A stretch of 28,965 nucleotides of DNA from a virus. Of this stretch, positions 1-8,631 are shown piece after piece; positions within the stretch are counted from its first letter, which is position 1; each line of letters opens with the position of its first letter. Both the position numbers and the translations under genes were made by a program. Under the pieces are notes generated by a model. That model did not search any database. It saw nothing but the letters and a program-made list of their open reading frames with translations, and had not been told where the DNA came from. The stretch is taken from positions 1-28,965 of the IMG/VR virus record IMGVR_UViG_3300013307_000043. One strand, given 5' to 3'.

Positions 1-2532
1 ACGATTCAGGCTCGACGGTTCTTCGACACCTACTTCAAGAACGCCAAGCAGTTCAACAAGTACAACCGAGACATGTACAACTCGACAGGTCAGGCACAGA
101 AGGCCTTCGAGAAGCTGAACAGGTCTCCAGCAGCACAGTTGCAGAACCTGAAGAACCAGTGGCAGCTGCTTCAGATCCAGATGGGTAAGTTCCTCATCCC
201 ACTCTTGACGCAGCTTGCGAAGGGTATCTCGCACGTACTTACCTGGTTCAACAACTTGCCAGCGCCTGTGAAGAAGTCCACAGCTGTCATCGCACTCGTG
301 AGTACCGCACTTCTACTTGTGCTCGGTACGATTACTACCTTCGCAGGTGCTGCTATGATCTTCGTCGGTGCTACACGCATGATGGGGATCGGCGCCGCAA
401 CGGCTGCTGGACGCATTTCAGGTCTGACTGCGGGCCTTACGATGCTCGTGGCAGGTATGGCGATGGCACACAAGAGTACCAACGATACTACTCAGGCAGT
501 AGGTGTACTGACCACAGTAGCTGGCGGTGCCGCGGCAGGATCGATCTTCGGTCCCTGGGGTACTGTCGCAGGAGCTGCTGCTGGCGGCGTCTTGGGTCTA
601 GTGGCTGCATTTAAGAAGTCGAGCGACACCATTACAGAGGCCAAGGCGCCTGTAGCTGACTATGGTGCAACACTTGACACATTGACTGGCAAGATCACCA
701 AAGCTACTCGTGCAATGGTATCTCAGTCGTTGCAGACTGCAGGTGCCTTCACTGAGGCCAACAAGCTCAAGATTTCCACCCGCGATGTTGTCAGTGCCGC
801 TATGGGACACAAGGATGCCATCGATCGTGTTACCAACTCGATGCGCAAGCAGGTTGCAGCCAACCCCAGCCTGTTGGCAGCTACACTGAATCTCAGTCAG
901 GCTCTTGGTCTCGTTGGTGACGACTACACGAAGCAGGTAGCCAAGGCCCGTGAAGCCTCAGGTGCAGCACAGACTTGGGCACAGGCTCTGAAGGGTGTAC
1001 CGAAGAAGGTACAGACCAAGCTCCAGATGGAGAACTACGAACCTTCGAAGAAGCAACTGCGCGAGATCAAGAGGATGACGACACCTGCGGAATACAAGAT
1101 CGTCCTCAAGGCATTGAACATCGGACCTGTACAGAAGCAACTGAAGAGGACCCAGCAGAACTTCGATGACGTGGTAAATGGCCTCGATCGAGCTGGAGAC
1201 AAGGGAGGTCACAGCTTCCTCGACGGTATTCAGGCTGCCATTCGTAAGGCACGCATCAACCTTCAGCCTCTCGCTAGTGGCATCCAGACAGGTATGGCTA
1301 AGCCCAAGCGTACCGCAGCCGTTGGTGGTGCTCAGGTCGGTAACAACCTCAAGCAAGGCATCATCCAAGGCTTCGCTGGCACAGAAGCGATTCTCTCCGC
1401 ACAAGCTTCGAGTGCTGTCAATGGTGCAGTCGCTGCAGCGAAACGTGCTGGCGATATTCACTCACCGTCCCGAAAGACCCAGTACATCGGCAAGATGATC
1501 ATGGAGGGTCTGGTCAAGGGTATTCGCGATGAGATGCCTACACTTGACAAGCTCATGACTGCCGTCGGCAAGGCTCTGACGAAGGACTTCACTAAGCAGA
1601 TGAAGGCACGTGTTCGACGTCAGACCGCTGGGCCTCTTAAGCAGCTTCAGGATGTCGCTAAGCAGATCCAGGCAGTGCACAAGAAGCTCGAGGATGCGCA
1701 GTCGAAGCTCGATGACATCAAGCAGGAGCGTCAGAGCTACGTCGACAATGTCACGTCTAGCATCCAGAGCTTCGGTAGCCTGTCACAGATGTCAAGCACG
1801 CAGGACGTCTTCGGCAACGACATTGCGCCTACGCCGAGCAACATCATCGCGTTCTACCAGAAGCAGCTCGGGTTCGTCAAGGGCTACAGCGACAACCTGA
1901 AGAAGCTCGTCGCCATGGGCTTCTCGAAGAACGTGTACGACCAAGTGATCCAGATGGGTCCGGAGCTTGGTAGTCAGTACGCAGCAGCACTTATCCAGGC
2001 TACACCTGATCAGGTTAGCCAGATCAACAGCCTCTCCGGTTCGATCCAGACGGTCTCGAACCAGATCGGACAGGCTGCTGGCGATGAGATGTACGCTGCA
2101 GGCATCGCTGCCGCACAGGGTCTGGTCAATGGCCTCAAGTCGCAGGAGGACGCTCTCGTTGCAGAGGCTACCCACCTTGCGAACCTCATCACTAAGGCTG
2201 TCAAGAAGGCTCTGAAGATCAAGTCGCCCTCTAAGGTCGCGCTCGGCATCGGTGATAACTTCGGTTCGTCTCTTGCTACAGCACTTGCTGGACACACGGG
2301 CACGGTTCGACAGGCTTCGACACAACTGGCTAAGGCCGCCATCTTTGATCCTTCGGTCAACCAATACATGGCTCGCCCTGTGGTCGGTGCTTCCCCTGGG
2401 TCCCCGGTGGGAGGACAAGGAGGCACTGTCAACCACTTCGACCAGAAGTTCGAGATCACTACGCAGGAGATCGATCCTCGCAAGCATGCAGCAGACCTCG
2501 GATTCGAGATCGTAGGAAGGTTGGGTAGCTGA
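1..2532 (+). CDS. Tail tape measure protein, 5' end cut by window edge
   Basis: The frame is open from base 1, so the gene begins outside the window; 843 residues are visible and the ATG at 73 is internal. The first ~100 residues (helical, with Leu/Gln-rich NLKNQWQLLQIQMGKFLIP, then WFNNLPAPVKK) resemble the core of TP901-type tape measure proteins. Hydrophobic stretches follow at bases ~283-369, ~396-465 and Gly/Ala-rich ~511-612, as is usual for proteins that set tail length and enter the membrane during DNA injection. Two copies of an SPS-type motif (HSPSRK near base 1460, KSPSKV near 2220), each followed by a glycine-containing helix, are typical of the C-terminal part of the family. The TGA overlaps the ATG of the next gene (TGATG), which suggests coupled translation in the tail operon. 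Length, topology and position all agree. Confidence 0.9.
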   Translation, partial: TIQARRFFDTYFKNAKQFNKYNRDMYNSTGQAQKAFEKLNRSPAAQLQNLKNQWQLLQIQMGKFLIPLLTQLAKGISHVLTWFNNLPAPVKKSTAVIALVSTALLLVLGTITTFAGAAMIFVGATRMMGIGAATAAGRISGLTAGLTMLVAGMAMAHKSTNDTTQAVGVLTTVAGGAAAGSIFGPWGTVAGAAAGGVLGLVAAFKKSSDTITEAKAPVADYGATLDTLTGKITKATRAMVSQSLQTAGAFTEANKLKISTRDVVSAAMGHKDAIDRVTNSMRKQVAANPSLLAATLNLSQALGLVGDDYTKQVAKAREASGAAQTWAQALKGVPKKVQTKLQMENYEPSKKQLREIKRMTTPAEYKIVLKALNIGPVQKQLKRTQQNFDDVVNGLDRAGDKGGHSFLDGIQAAIRKARINLQPLASGIQTGMAKPKRTAAVGGAQVGNNLKQGIIQGFAGTEAILSAQASSAVNGAVAAAKRAGDIHSPSRKTQYIGKMIMEGLVKGIRDEMPTLDKLMTAVGKALTKDFTKQMKARVRRQTAGPLKQLQDVAKQIQAVHKKLEDAQSKLDDIKQERQSYVDNVTSSIQSFGSLSQMSSTQDVFGNDIAPTPSNIIAFYQKQLGFVKGYSDNLKKLVAMGFSKNVYDQVIQMGPELGSQYAAALIQATPDQVSQINSLSGSIQTVSNQIGQAAGDEMYAAGIAAAQGLVNGLKSQEDALVAEATHLANLITKAVKKALKIKSPSKVALGIGDNFGSSLATALAGHTGTVRQASTQLAKAAIFDPSVNQYMARPVVGASPGSPVGGQGGTVNHFDQKFEITTQEIDPRKHAADLGFEIVGRLGS

Positions 2533-3407
2533 TGGCTGTTCCCTCCCTCAACGCCGAAGAGTTCCAGTACAGCGATACTGGTCTTGTCTTGAACAACTCT
2601 GGAACAGGCATTCCGTTCTTCGACGTCACAGGCATCACAGGACTAGACAACGCACCTGCTAGGACTGTAACTCAGGACCATGACGGAATGGATGGTGGCT
2701 ATGTCGACTCTGGCTTCGAGACCATCCGTACAGTCATCTTGGATGGAACGTTGTACGCAAGTGCTACTGCGATGGAGACCTACCTCGACTCGTTGAAGGC
2801 GAACTATGCTCCGTCTGCAGTGAACAAGCCCTTGTACTTCGGTACCGATGCTGGCGTTCGAATGGTGAACGGTAAGGCTCAGGGACTGAAGTACAACAAG
2901 GATCAGTTGCGGCGTCTTGGAGCAGCAACTGCGCAGATTCAGGTGATGTGCGAAGACCCTCGCATCTACACACCTGCAAGCGTATCCGGAACCGTGTCGC
3001 TTGTTTCGGGTGCGATCGCAGGCCGAGGGTACAACAAGAGCTACTCGTTCGGATACGGTGCAGCTGTCACACAAGGAAGTCTTGCACTCGCTATCGGAGG
3101 TAACCGAGACACGCCTGGTATCCTACGGATCGATGGTGCTGTCGTCAATCCGACCATCATCAATGACACCACTGGAGACCAGTTCGTGTTCAACCTGAGT
3201 CTGGCTGCGGGCGAGTACGTTACAATCAATCTCGCTAACAAGGCAGTACTGAAGAACGGTACGCAGTCAGTCAGAAACTCGATGTCGATCACTGGCAGTT
3301 GGTTCTTGATGCAACCTGGAACCAACTTCTTCAGGCTCCTTGGTACACAGTCACCACCTACACCTGTAGCACAACTCACTGCTACAGCAAACTCTGCATG
3401 GAGATGA
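2532..3407 (+). CDS. Distal tail (Dit-like) / minor tail protein
   Basis: 291 residues, starting at an ATG that overlaps the tape measure stop. In siphoviruses the gene directly after the tape measure usually encodes the distal tail protein that joins the tube to the tip. The sequence fits that family: a beta-rich N-terminal half with the segment DGMDGGYVDSGFETIRTV near residue 50, a pattern seen in phage tail-family proteins, then a helical stretch (ATAMETYLDSLKANY), the phrase IQVMCEDPRIY near residue 140 that closes the N-terminal barrel domain, and a C-terminal galectin-like beta region (GGNRDTPGILRIDG, later NSMSITGSWFLMQPG). No enzymatic motif is seen. The call is from family pattern and gene order, so the exact sub-type is inference. 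Confidence 0.75.
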   Translation: MAVPSLNAEEFQYSDTGLVLNNSGTGIPFFDVTGITGLDNAPARTVTQDHDGMDGGYVDSGFETIRTVILDGTLYASATAMETYLDSLKANYAPSAVNKPLYFGTDAGVRMVNGKAQGLKYNKDQLRRLGAATAQIQVMCEDPRIYTPASVSGTVSLVSGAIAGRGYNKSYSFGYGAAVTQGSLALAIGGNRDTPGILRIDGAVVNPTIINDTTGDQFVFNLSLAAGEYVTINLANKAVLKNGTQSVRNSMSITGSWFLMQPGTNFFRLLGTQSPPTPVAQLTATANSAWR

Positions 3408-3410
3408 GCA

Positions 3411-4487
3411 ATGGCAGTTATTAACCCTCCGGGGTATCTACACAACCTGGCAACGCACACCGCTCAGGTGGATCGTATCGCTGCTATCGCTTCGGGCATC
3501 ATGCCCGACGGTGCAGGATTGACCTTCCGTCCAGGGGTGCGTGGCATTGGCGATCTTAAGGTTGCTGCTCAGGGATCACCCAACATGACTGTGGCAGTAG
3601 CTGCTGGTCTGGCTCTTGTGAAGGGTTCCCTGAATGCCTTCCAAGGCCTGTACTCGGTTCCGAACGACGGATCGACGAACGTCACGATCAGTGCGTCCAA
3701 CCCTACGTTGCCTCGGAACGACCTGATCATTGTACGTGTTCAGGACTCGTTCTACTCAGGTGCTACGAACACAGCAACGATCGAAGTCGTGACTGGTACA
3801 GCAGCAGCGTCGCCTTCCGACCCTGCGCTCCCTGCCAACAGCTTGCTACTCGCACGTGTTCGGGTACTTGCCAATGCGACGTCGATCGTAAACGGTCAGA
3901 TCGACGACCTGCGACAGTGGACTGCAGGTGTCGGAGGTGTGATTCCTTGTTTGTCGACAGCGCGACCCAACATCGCCGAAGCGACAATGATCTACGAGAT
4001 CGATACTGATCGGCTTCGTGTGTCCGATGGTACGGGCTGGAACTACGTCGCAGGTACTGCACCTGAGGTCATTGCTCGTCAGACAGCTGCGCAGTCGATC
4101 CCGAACAACACGTTCACCAGTGTGACGTTCGATACCGAGGATGAGGACACCGACGGCATCTTCACTGCTGGAGGTAGTGCATTTACCATCAACACTCCAG
4201 GCCTCTATCTCATCAAGGCACAAGTGTCGTTTGTTGGTTCGACTGGTGGAGCCTATCGTGCAGTACAGCTGACCAAGAACGGTACTGCTATTCCTTCGTC
4301 TGCGACCTATATGGCCAACAACCAAGGTACAGCAGTCATCATCAGTGTACCTATCACTTTTGTTGTTCGGCTCGTAGCAACAGATGTCATTCGAGTGCAA
4401 GCTCAGCACGTTGCAGGCGTCGCGATTAATACCAACACTGCGCTCGACGCACTCTCTCACATGCACATCGTTCGTCTGGCGGCCTAA
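3411..4487 (+). CDS. Minor tail protein with C-terminal C1q/TNF-like domain
   Basis: 358 residues, starting 3 bases after the previous stop. The N-terminal ~165 residues (THTAQVDRIAAIAS, then VAAGLALVKG, LPRNDLIIVRVQD, ALPANSLLLARVRV, IDDLRQW) are a pattern common in minor tail or baseplate proteins of actinobacterial phages. The last ~135 residues, after RQTAAQSIPNNTFTSVTFD, alternate short beta strands with GIFTAGGSAFTINTPGLYLI and AVQLTKNGTAI, which matches the jelly-roll of C1q-like domains that often form trimeric receptor-binding tips. The stop overlaps the next start (TAATG). Binding of the host surface is inferred from the fold; no ligand can be read from sequence. Confidence 0.7.
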   Translation: MAVINPPGYLHNLATHTAQVDRIAAIASGIMPDGAGLTFRPGVRGIGDLKVAAQGSPNMTVAVAAGLALVKGSLNAFQGLYSVPNDGSTNVTISASNPTLPRNDLIIVRVQDSFYSGATNTATIEVVTGTAAASPSDPALPANSLLLARVRVLANATSIVNGQIDDLRQWTAGVGGVIPCLSTARPNIAEATMIYEIDTDRLRVSDGTGWNYVAGTAPEVIARQTAAQSIPNNTFTSVTFDTEDEDTDGIFTAGGSAFTINTPGLYLIKAQVSFVGSTGGAYRAVQLTKNGTAIPSSATYMANNQGTAVIISVPITFVVRLVATDVIRVQAQHVAGVAINTNTALDALSHMHIVRLAA

Positions 4488-5581
4488 TGGCGACTTACCG
4501 TTACTACACAGCAGATATACTCACTGGTACAGTGCTAGCTGAGTTGCCTCTGTTTGGAGTGACGATGGATCGTAAGCTGAGTGCAGCAGGTAACATCAGC
4601 GGTTCGATGAAGTTGGGTAGTGGGCAGCACAACGATGACGATCTCATTACTGGTTCCGAACCTCAGCGGTCTGCTGTGTATTGCGAGCGAGACGGTACAC
4701 TCATCTGGGGTGGGATCTTGTGGTCAAGGTCCTACGACTCTACCAATAAGACATGCGCCTTGACAGGACAAACGTTCGAGTCCTACTTTGATCACGTAGC
4801 CATTCAGAACGATTTCATTCAGGATGGTGGAATCGATCAGCTTGAGATTTTCCGCAACTTGATCAACGTCCTACAGGGTCAAGCTGGATCGAACATTGGC
4901 CTTGACGTGAGTGGCATGTCTATCGTGTCAGGCGTGCCTCGCACAATCCTGATCCCTGGCTACGAGTACCATCTTGCCAATGAGGTCGTTAGTCAGCTCG
5001 TTGGTGTTGAGGATGGATTCGACTACACTATCGATGTCGTGCCTTCAGGTACCGTCGATCAGCCTAACAAGCTTGTCCGTGTAGGATATCCTACCATCAG
5101 CGACCCAGATGCGTCAGCCGCTGTAGAGTACGACTATCCCGGTAACATCACCAGCTACACATGGCCCGAGACTGGTGGAGGTACACGCTTCGCTGTACTT
5201 GGTGCAGGTGCAGGATCGTCCATGTTTAGGGCAGAGTCTGTTGCTTCCGACCTGATCGCAGCTGGGTTTCCTTCATGGTGGGTTGTCAAGGCGTTCAAGA
5301 ATCTAGTCACCGATGATCAGGTGACAGCCAAGGCAGCAGCTGTACGAGACCTGTACAAGACTCCTACGACTGTGCCCGAGTTTACATTGAAGCCTGATCG
5401 AGAGCCTGAGTTCGAGGCCTGGTCAGCGCTAGGCAGTAACTTCAACGTACATATCGAGGATGCTCGTTTCCCCAATGGGAAAGACGTCAGTAGTCGTATG
5501 ACTGGCTGGTCACTGACACCTGAGAGCTCTAACAGTACAGAAGTCTTGAAGTTCACGATCGAGGGGACCGACGATGCCTGA
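4487..5581 (+). CDS. Tail hub-like minor tail protein (Gp37-like family, tentative)
   Basis: 364 residues, start overlapping the previous stop. It begins MATYRYYTADILTGTVLAEL and continues with LITGSEPQRSAVYCERDGTLIWGG-like beta strands, which resembles the minor tail family typified by Rhodococcus phage ReqiPepy6 Gp37. Hub proteins of this type close the tail tube and hold the fibre proteins. A mixed alpha/beta middle (IDQLEIFRNLINVLQGQ) is followed by a C-terminal region ending FNVHIEDARFPNGKDVSSRM. There is no predicted membrane segment or enzyme motif. It overlaps the fibre gene by 8 bases, consistent with a single tail-tip operon. The family assignment is from memory of its pattern and should be taken as likely rather than proven. 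Confidence 0.65.
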   Translation: MATYRYYTADILTGTVLAELPLFGVTMDRKLSAAGNISGSMKLGSGQHNDDDLITGSEPQRSAVYCERDGTLIWGGILWSRSYDSTNKTCALTGQTFESYFDHVAIQNDFIQDGGIDQLEIFRNLINVLQGQAGSNIGLDVSGMSIVSGVPRTILIPGYEYHLANEVVSQLVGVEDGFDYTIDVVPSGTVDQPNKLVRVGYPTISDPDASAAVEYDYPGNITSYTWPETGGGTRFAVLGAGAGSSMFRAESVASDLIAAGFPSWWVVKAFKNLVTDDQVTAKAAAVRDLYKTPTTVPEFTLKPDREPEFEAWSALGSNFNVHIEDARFPNGKDVSSRMTGWSLTPESSNSTEVLKFTIEGTDDA

Positions 5582-6446
5582 GTACAACGAAAGCTCACCT
5601 GATCTAGTTCAGGAGATCGCTGAACTGCGTAGGCGTCTTGAGGCGCTTGAGAAGGGCAACCCTTTCGAGAACGCAACCATTGGCTCTGGAGGTATCACCG
5701 TCGAAGGTGGCGACATCGTCATCGAGTCGGGCGGTTCACTACGAGCAGAGTACGCCAACGGAGTTGTTGGACTTGAGTTCGGACCCATCAGAGACCCTTC
5801 CTGGTCACCTATCTACGATCAGGGTCTTGTGCTTTACAACACTCTGGGCCTGCTTGCTATCGCCATTGCCAAGCAACAGAGTTCGAACAACTTTGACGTA
5901 TCGACGTCCACCAATGCGATTCAGAACCTCGATCTCTATGCGAGCAGCATCTTCATAGAGGCTCTTGGTGGTGCAGGTCTAGCACTCGGCGGAGATGTTC
6001 TGACTAACATCTTCGGCGCTGAGATCCTGCTCAACGCTCCCGGTGGTGACGTTCGCATTCCTAACTTCCAGACGACGGGTAGTGCAGCAAACGTCTTCAT
6101 GACAGCAGCAGGAATCATTCAGCGCGTCACGTCGTCCCTGAGGTACAAGACCAATGTTGAAGACGCGGAGATCGACCCTAAGGACGTACTGAAGCTTCGT
6201 CCACGTACTTGGCAAGACAAGGACGAGTACCAGGTGATGGACGACGAGGCTCCTCGCTACGTCGGATTCATCGCTGAGGAGCTGGACGCAGCAGGCCTGG
6301 GACTCTTTGTAGAGTACGACTTGCAGGGTCGTCCAGATGCTATCCAATACGACAGGCTTGTAGCAGCTCTGATTGAGGTGGTGAAAGATCAAGAGAAGCG
6401 CATCAAGACACTTGAAGCTCTGGTCCCTCCAGGCAAGAGCAAGTAA
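5574..6446 (+). CDS. Tail fibre with S74-type intramolecular chaperone
   Basis: 290 residues. Residues 10-28 form a short coiled coil (IAELRRRLEALEKGN), followed by Gly-rich beta repeats (GSGGITVEGGDIVIESGGS) typical of trimeric fibre shafts. The last ~105 residues match the peptidase S74 / endosialidase chaperone domain: SLRYK (Ser187 or Ser188 with Lys192, the usual Ser-Lys pair), then RYVGFIAEELDAAGL, a Tyr-Asp helix YDRLVAALIEVVKDQ and a terminal coiled coil. In known members this domain drives trimerisation and then cuts itself off before the conserved serine. Autocleavage here, releasing about 100 residues, is inferred from these residues. The stop overlaps the next start. Confidence 0.8.
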   Translation: MPEYNESSPDLVQEIAELRRRLEALEKGNPFENATIGSGGITVEGGDIVIESGGSLRAEYANGVVGLEFGPIRDPSWSPIYDQGLVLYNTLGLLAIAIAKQQSSNNFDVSTSTNAIQNLDLYASSIFIEALGGAGLALGGDVLTNIFGAEILLNAPGGDVRIPNFQTTGSAANVFMTAAGIIQRVTSSLRYKTNVEDAEIDPKDVLKLRPRTWQDKDEYQVMDDEAPRYVGFIAEELDAAGLGLFVEYDLQGRPDAIQYDRLVAALIEVVKDQEKRIKTLEALVPPGKSK

Positions 6447-6841
6447 TGTACCCGTTCTTTCCGATCGCACTCTTCGTGGTCCTAGAGGCAGCTCCTGTCA
6501 GTAGCGATCCGACAGCGATTCTGATACTGAACTACGGAGTACTAGGGATCTCATTCACCCTACTGATCTTCGGCAAGTTGCACACTGACTCGGAAGTGAA
6601 GAACTTGAAGGAAACTATTACTTCGCAAGCGCGTTACATTGCAGCAAGAGATATCCTGATCGAAGGCTTTCTCAAGACCGTGTCTACTACGACCTTGCCA
6701 GCTCTGGAACGAACTACGCAAGCCGTACTGACAGGGCCCCCAGTACAGCAAACAAGTCCTGACCTCGAAAGACTGCTTCGGGAACTTAACGACGTAGCCA
6801 TCGAACTGAAGACTCATGCGGAAGGAGAGGGTCGTCAATGA
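6446..6841 (+). CDS. Small membrane protein with coiled coil, near lysis cassette
   Basis: 131 residues with ATG overlapping the fibre stop (TAATG). A hydrophobic N-terminus (residues 1-16) is followed by a clear membrane segment at about 24-43 (ILILNYGVLGISFTLLIFG), then a hydrophilic helical tail of ~85 residues with heptad-like spacing (LERLLRELNDVAIELK). This single-pass topology with a long charged tail is common beside phage lysis genes. It could be an accessory holin or anti-holin, or a structural membrane protein, but no family is recognised. The stop TGA overlaps the next ATG by four bases. Confidence 0.65.
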   Translation: MYPFFPIALFVVLEAAPVSSDPTAILILNYGVLGISFTLLIFGKLHTDSEVKNLKETITSQARYIAARDILIEGFLKTVSTTTLPALERTTQAVLTGPPVQQTSPDLERLLRELNDVAIELKTHAEGEGRQ

Positions 6842-6978
6842 TGGTCATGGATCCCAGGCCTGTTGACGATCAGTTGATCGAAGGATTCGCCATCCTCGAT
6901 CGTCTTGGGGAGCTATCGTCAGAACTACTCAAGGCAGCAACTACCAGTATTAAAGAGCAGGAGGATGACGATGAGTGA
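6838..6978 (+). CDS. 46-residue acidic protein, unknown function
   Basis: This short ORF starts at an ATG inside the previous stop (ATGA) and ends 8 bases inside the next gene. A strong Shine-Dalgarno, GAAGGAGAGG at 6821-6830, lies 7 bases before the ATG, which is the main evidence that it is translated. The product begins MMVMDPRPVDDQL, has a helical centre (FAILDRLGELSSELLKAA) and ends in an acidic run (EQEDDDE). It has no membrane segment and no recognisable family. Its position suggests it is co-expressed with the flanking membrane proteins. Confidence 0.5.
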   Translation: MMVMDPRPVDDQLIEGFAILDRLGELSSELLKAATTSIKEQEDDDE

Positions 6979-7414
6979 GCCAGGACTCACTAACATCGAC
7001 GAAGGTGAGAGCTTACCGTCGAAAGTGGACAAGCTGATCGCAGCAGTAGGCTTGTTCCAAACGTTCCTATCTACCACTCAGCGCAACGCACAGCGTACGC
7101 GTATTCTATCGTACGTTGTAGGTGCTATCGCAATCGCCTCCCTGATCATCGGTGGCGTTGCTTGGCACGCTCAGAGCGAAGTCCAGCATGGACAAGTTCA
7201 GAACTGCAGGAACTCTAATGCTACCCGAGAGGGTCAGCGGCTGCTCTGGCAGACGTTCATTGGCCTCCTTGTGCAGAACGGAGACGCGCATACCAAGGCC
7301 AACGGTGCAGCCTTCGTAGCCTGGACCAACCTGGTGTTCCAAGAGCACGACTGTTCAAACCTGTCGAAGCAATACCCGCTGCCACCGGTACCGAGTATCG
7401 ACACATCGGAATGA
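6971..7414 (+). CDS. Single-pass membrane protein, possible lysis-associated
   Basis: 147 residues from the ATG at 6971, which sits 6 bases after AGGAGG (6959-6964); an upstream in-frame ATG at 6965 is too close to that site. An N-terminal hydrophilic ~43 residues (VDKLIAAVGLFQTFLS helix) precedes one membrane segment at about 45-66 (ILSYVVGAIAIASLIIGG). The outer ~80 residues contain NCRNSNATREGQRLLWQTF and a second Cys in EHDCSNL, ending in a Pro-rich tail. A membrane anchor followed by a Cys-Arg-Asn motif and a distal Cys recurs in small proteins beside lysis genes of actinobacterial phages. A spanin-like or envelope role is only inference. Confidence 0.6.
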   Translation: MSEPGLTNIDEGESLPSKVDKLIAAVGLFQTFLSTTQRNAQRTRILSYVVGAIAIASLIIGGVAWHAQSEVQHGQVQNCRNSNATREGQRLLWQTFIGLLVQNGDAHTKANGAAFVAWTNLVFQEHDCSNLSKQYPLPPVPSIDTSE

Positions 7415-7422
7415 GGTGAAAC

Positions 7423-8055
7423 ATGGCTAAGCGATGGAGCAGACGAGTGGGACATGTGCCCCATGGCATCAGCTATGCAGTAGAGAACGGGAACTGGTTC
7501 ACTAGGTTCCTGAAGAAGATCGGCATCAGATGGGTGGACAAGGATGTGCACATCACGAAGGACGGCATGCGTGTCTGTGGCCATTGGGGTCTGATTGCCA
7601 AGAATGGCTTCGTGCTTCCTAGGTGGTTCAGGAAGAAGTACGGGAAGCGTCCTCGCCTCAAGGACGTTGTCTGGGCTGACCTTCAACGCCTACGTACGGC
7701 AAGGATCTCGTTCCACGGAATCCGTACCTACAGGTTCGTCACACTCAAGGACGCAATGGCTGTCTGTGCCGAGATCGGTATGGGCATCATGGTCGAGCAG
7801 AAGGGTGACGTAGGCTGGGGCAAGCCTGAGACGTGGGATGCCGTCGATCAGGATCGTATCAGTGTTGGCCTTCCTAAGGGGAAGATGGTCGCAGCAACAC
7901 TCCCTGGCATGGCTCGGGCAGGCATCATGCTTGAGGCAACACATGCAGCAGGAGTTCCCAACATGGTCATTCGTGCACAAGACGGTGTGCCACGTAGCTG
8001 GGAGCCCTTCATGACTTGGTATAGAGGGAAAATAGTCTGGAAGGAGAATCGCTAA
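7423..8055 (+). CDS. GDPD-like (glycerophosphodiester phosphodiesterase-fold) protein
   Basis: 210 residues with GAGGTGA a few bases before the ATG. The N-terminal order of motifs fits the GDPD TIM barrel: HGISYAVEN (compare HRG...PEN), then VDKDVHITKDG (compare ExDVxxTKDG) and GHWG (compare HD), followed by a TLKDAMAVC helix and IMVEQKGD (compare the IEIK strand). The Glu of the ExD metal pair reads Asp-Lys-Asp and the HD motif reads HW, so metal binding may be altered. GDPD enzymes cleave glycerol-phosphate esters in lipids and teichoic acids. Lying directly before the endolysin, it may attack a wall or membrane polymer, but activity is unproven. The stop overlaps the endolysin start (TAATG). 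Confidence 0.6.
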   Translation: MAKRWSRRVGHVPHGISYAVENGNWFTRFLKKIGIRWVDKDVHITKDGMRVCGHWGLIAKNGFVLPRWFRKKYGKRPRLKDVVWADLQRLRTARISFHGIRTYRFVTLKDAMAVCAEIGMGIMVEQKGDVGWGKPETWDAVDQDRISVGLPKGKMVAATLPGMARAGIMLEATHAAGVPNMVIRAQDGVPRSWEPFMTWYRGKIVWKENR

Positions 8056-8588
8056 TGGCAACATGTCAGAATGGGTGGCCGGTGCTGCAACCGGATTCGC
8101 CCTATCTTCACAAGTGGATCATCCCAGCCAAGAACGGGCAGACCCACTTCATCAACCGAAGAGGTTCAGCAGGCTTCTTGCTTGCGTTCCTTGCACTCTG
8201 GTTCTCGGAGGTGATCGAGGACCTGACTGGCAAGGTCTGGGACGAGTGGGGCTACGCTCTCCGACCCATTCGAGGCCAGACGACAGGGTACTCGAACCAC
8301 GCTGGAGGTACTGCCGACGACTTCAACGCCGCAGAGCATCCACTTGGTAGGGTCTCGACCTACAAGCAATGGCAGTACGACAAGATCCATCGGTTCCTTC
8401 GTCGTCGCCTGAAGGGTGCGATTCGCTGGGGTGCTGACTACAACGGACGCAAGGATGAGATGCACTTCGAGATCGTTCAAGACCTTGCGTACTGCGAGAA
8501 GCTTGCGCGTTGGCTGATGAAGTGGACCCGACGTGGTCGGCGACTCATCAAGGCGAACCCTTCGCAGAAGGCAGTCATCCTGTCGTGA
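8055..8588 (+). CDS. Endolysin, M15-type zinc peptidase
   Basis: 177 residues. It carries the M15 (VanY / L-alanyl-D-glutamate peptidase) signature: SNHAGGTADDFN around residue 80, giving a zinc-binding His and Asp, and DEMHFEI around residue 135, giving the catalytic acid and the second zinc His. The surrounding segments (YALRPIRGQTTG before, GAIRWGADYNG between) also match the family layout. These enzymes cut peptide cross-links or stems of peptidoglycan. There is no signal peptide or separate wall-binding domain, though the C-terminus is strongly basic (RRGRRLIK). It sits between the GDPD-like gene and the holin, a normal lysis cassette position. Confidence 0.85.
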   Translation: MATCQNGWPVLQPDSPYLHKWIIPAKNGQTHFINRRGSAGFLLAFLALWFSEVIEDLTGKVWDEWGYALRPIRGQTTGYSNHAGGTADDFNAAEHPLGRVSTYKQWQYDKIHRFLRRRLKGAIRWGADYNGRKDEMHFEIVQDLAYCEKLARWLMKWTRRGRRLIKANPSQKAVILS

Positions 8589-8631
8589 ACTGCTTCTCGG
8601 ACAAGGACACACCACTACTGGAGGTAGCACA

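Noticed and set aside
1792-2487. 231-residue frame on the - strand within the tape measure gene
   Set aside because: It is antisense to a well-supported tape measure C-terminus and is low-complexity Leu/Arg/Ser-rich, as shadows are.
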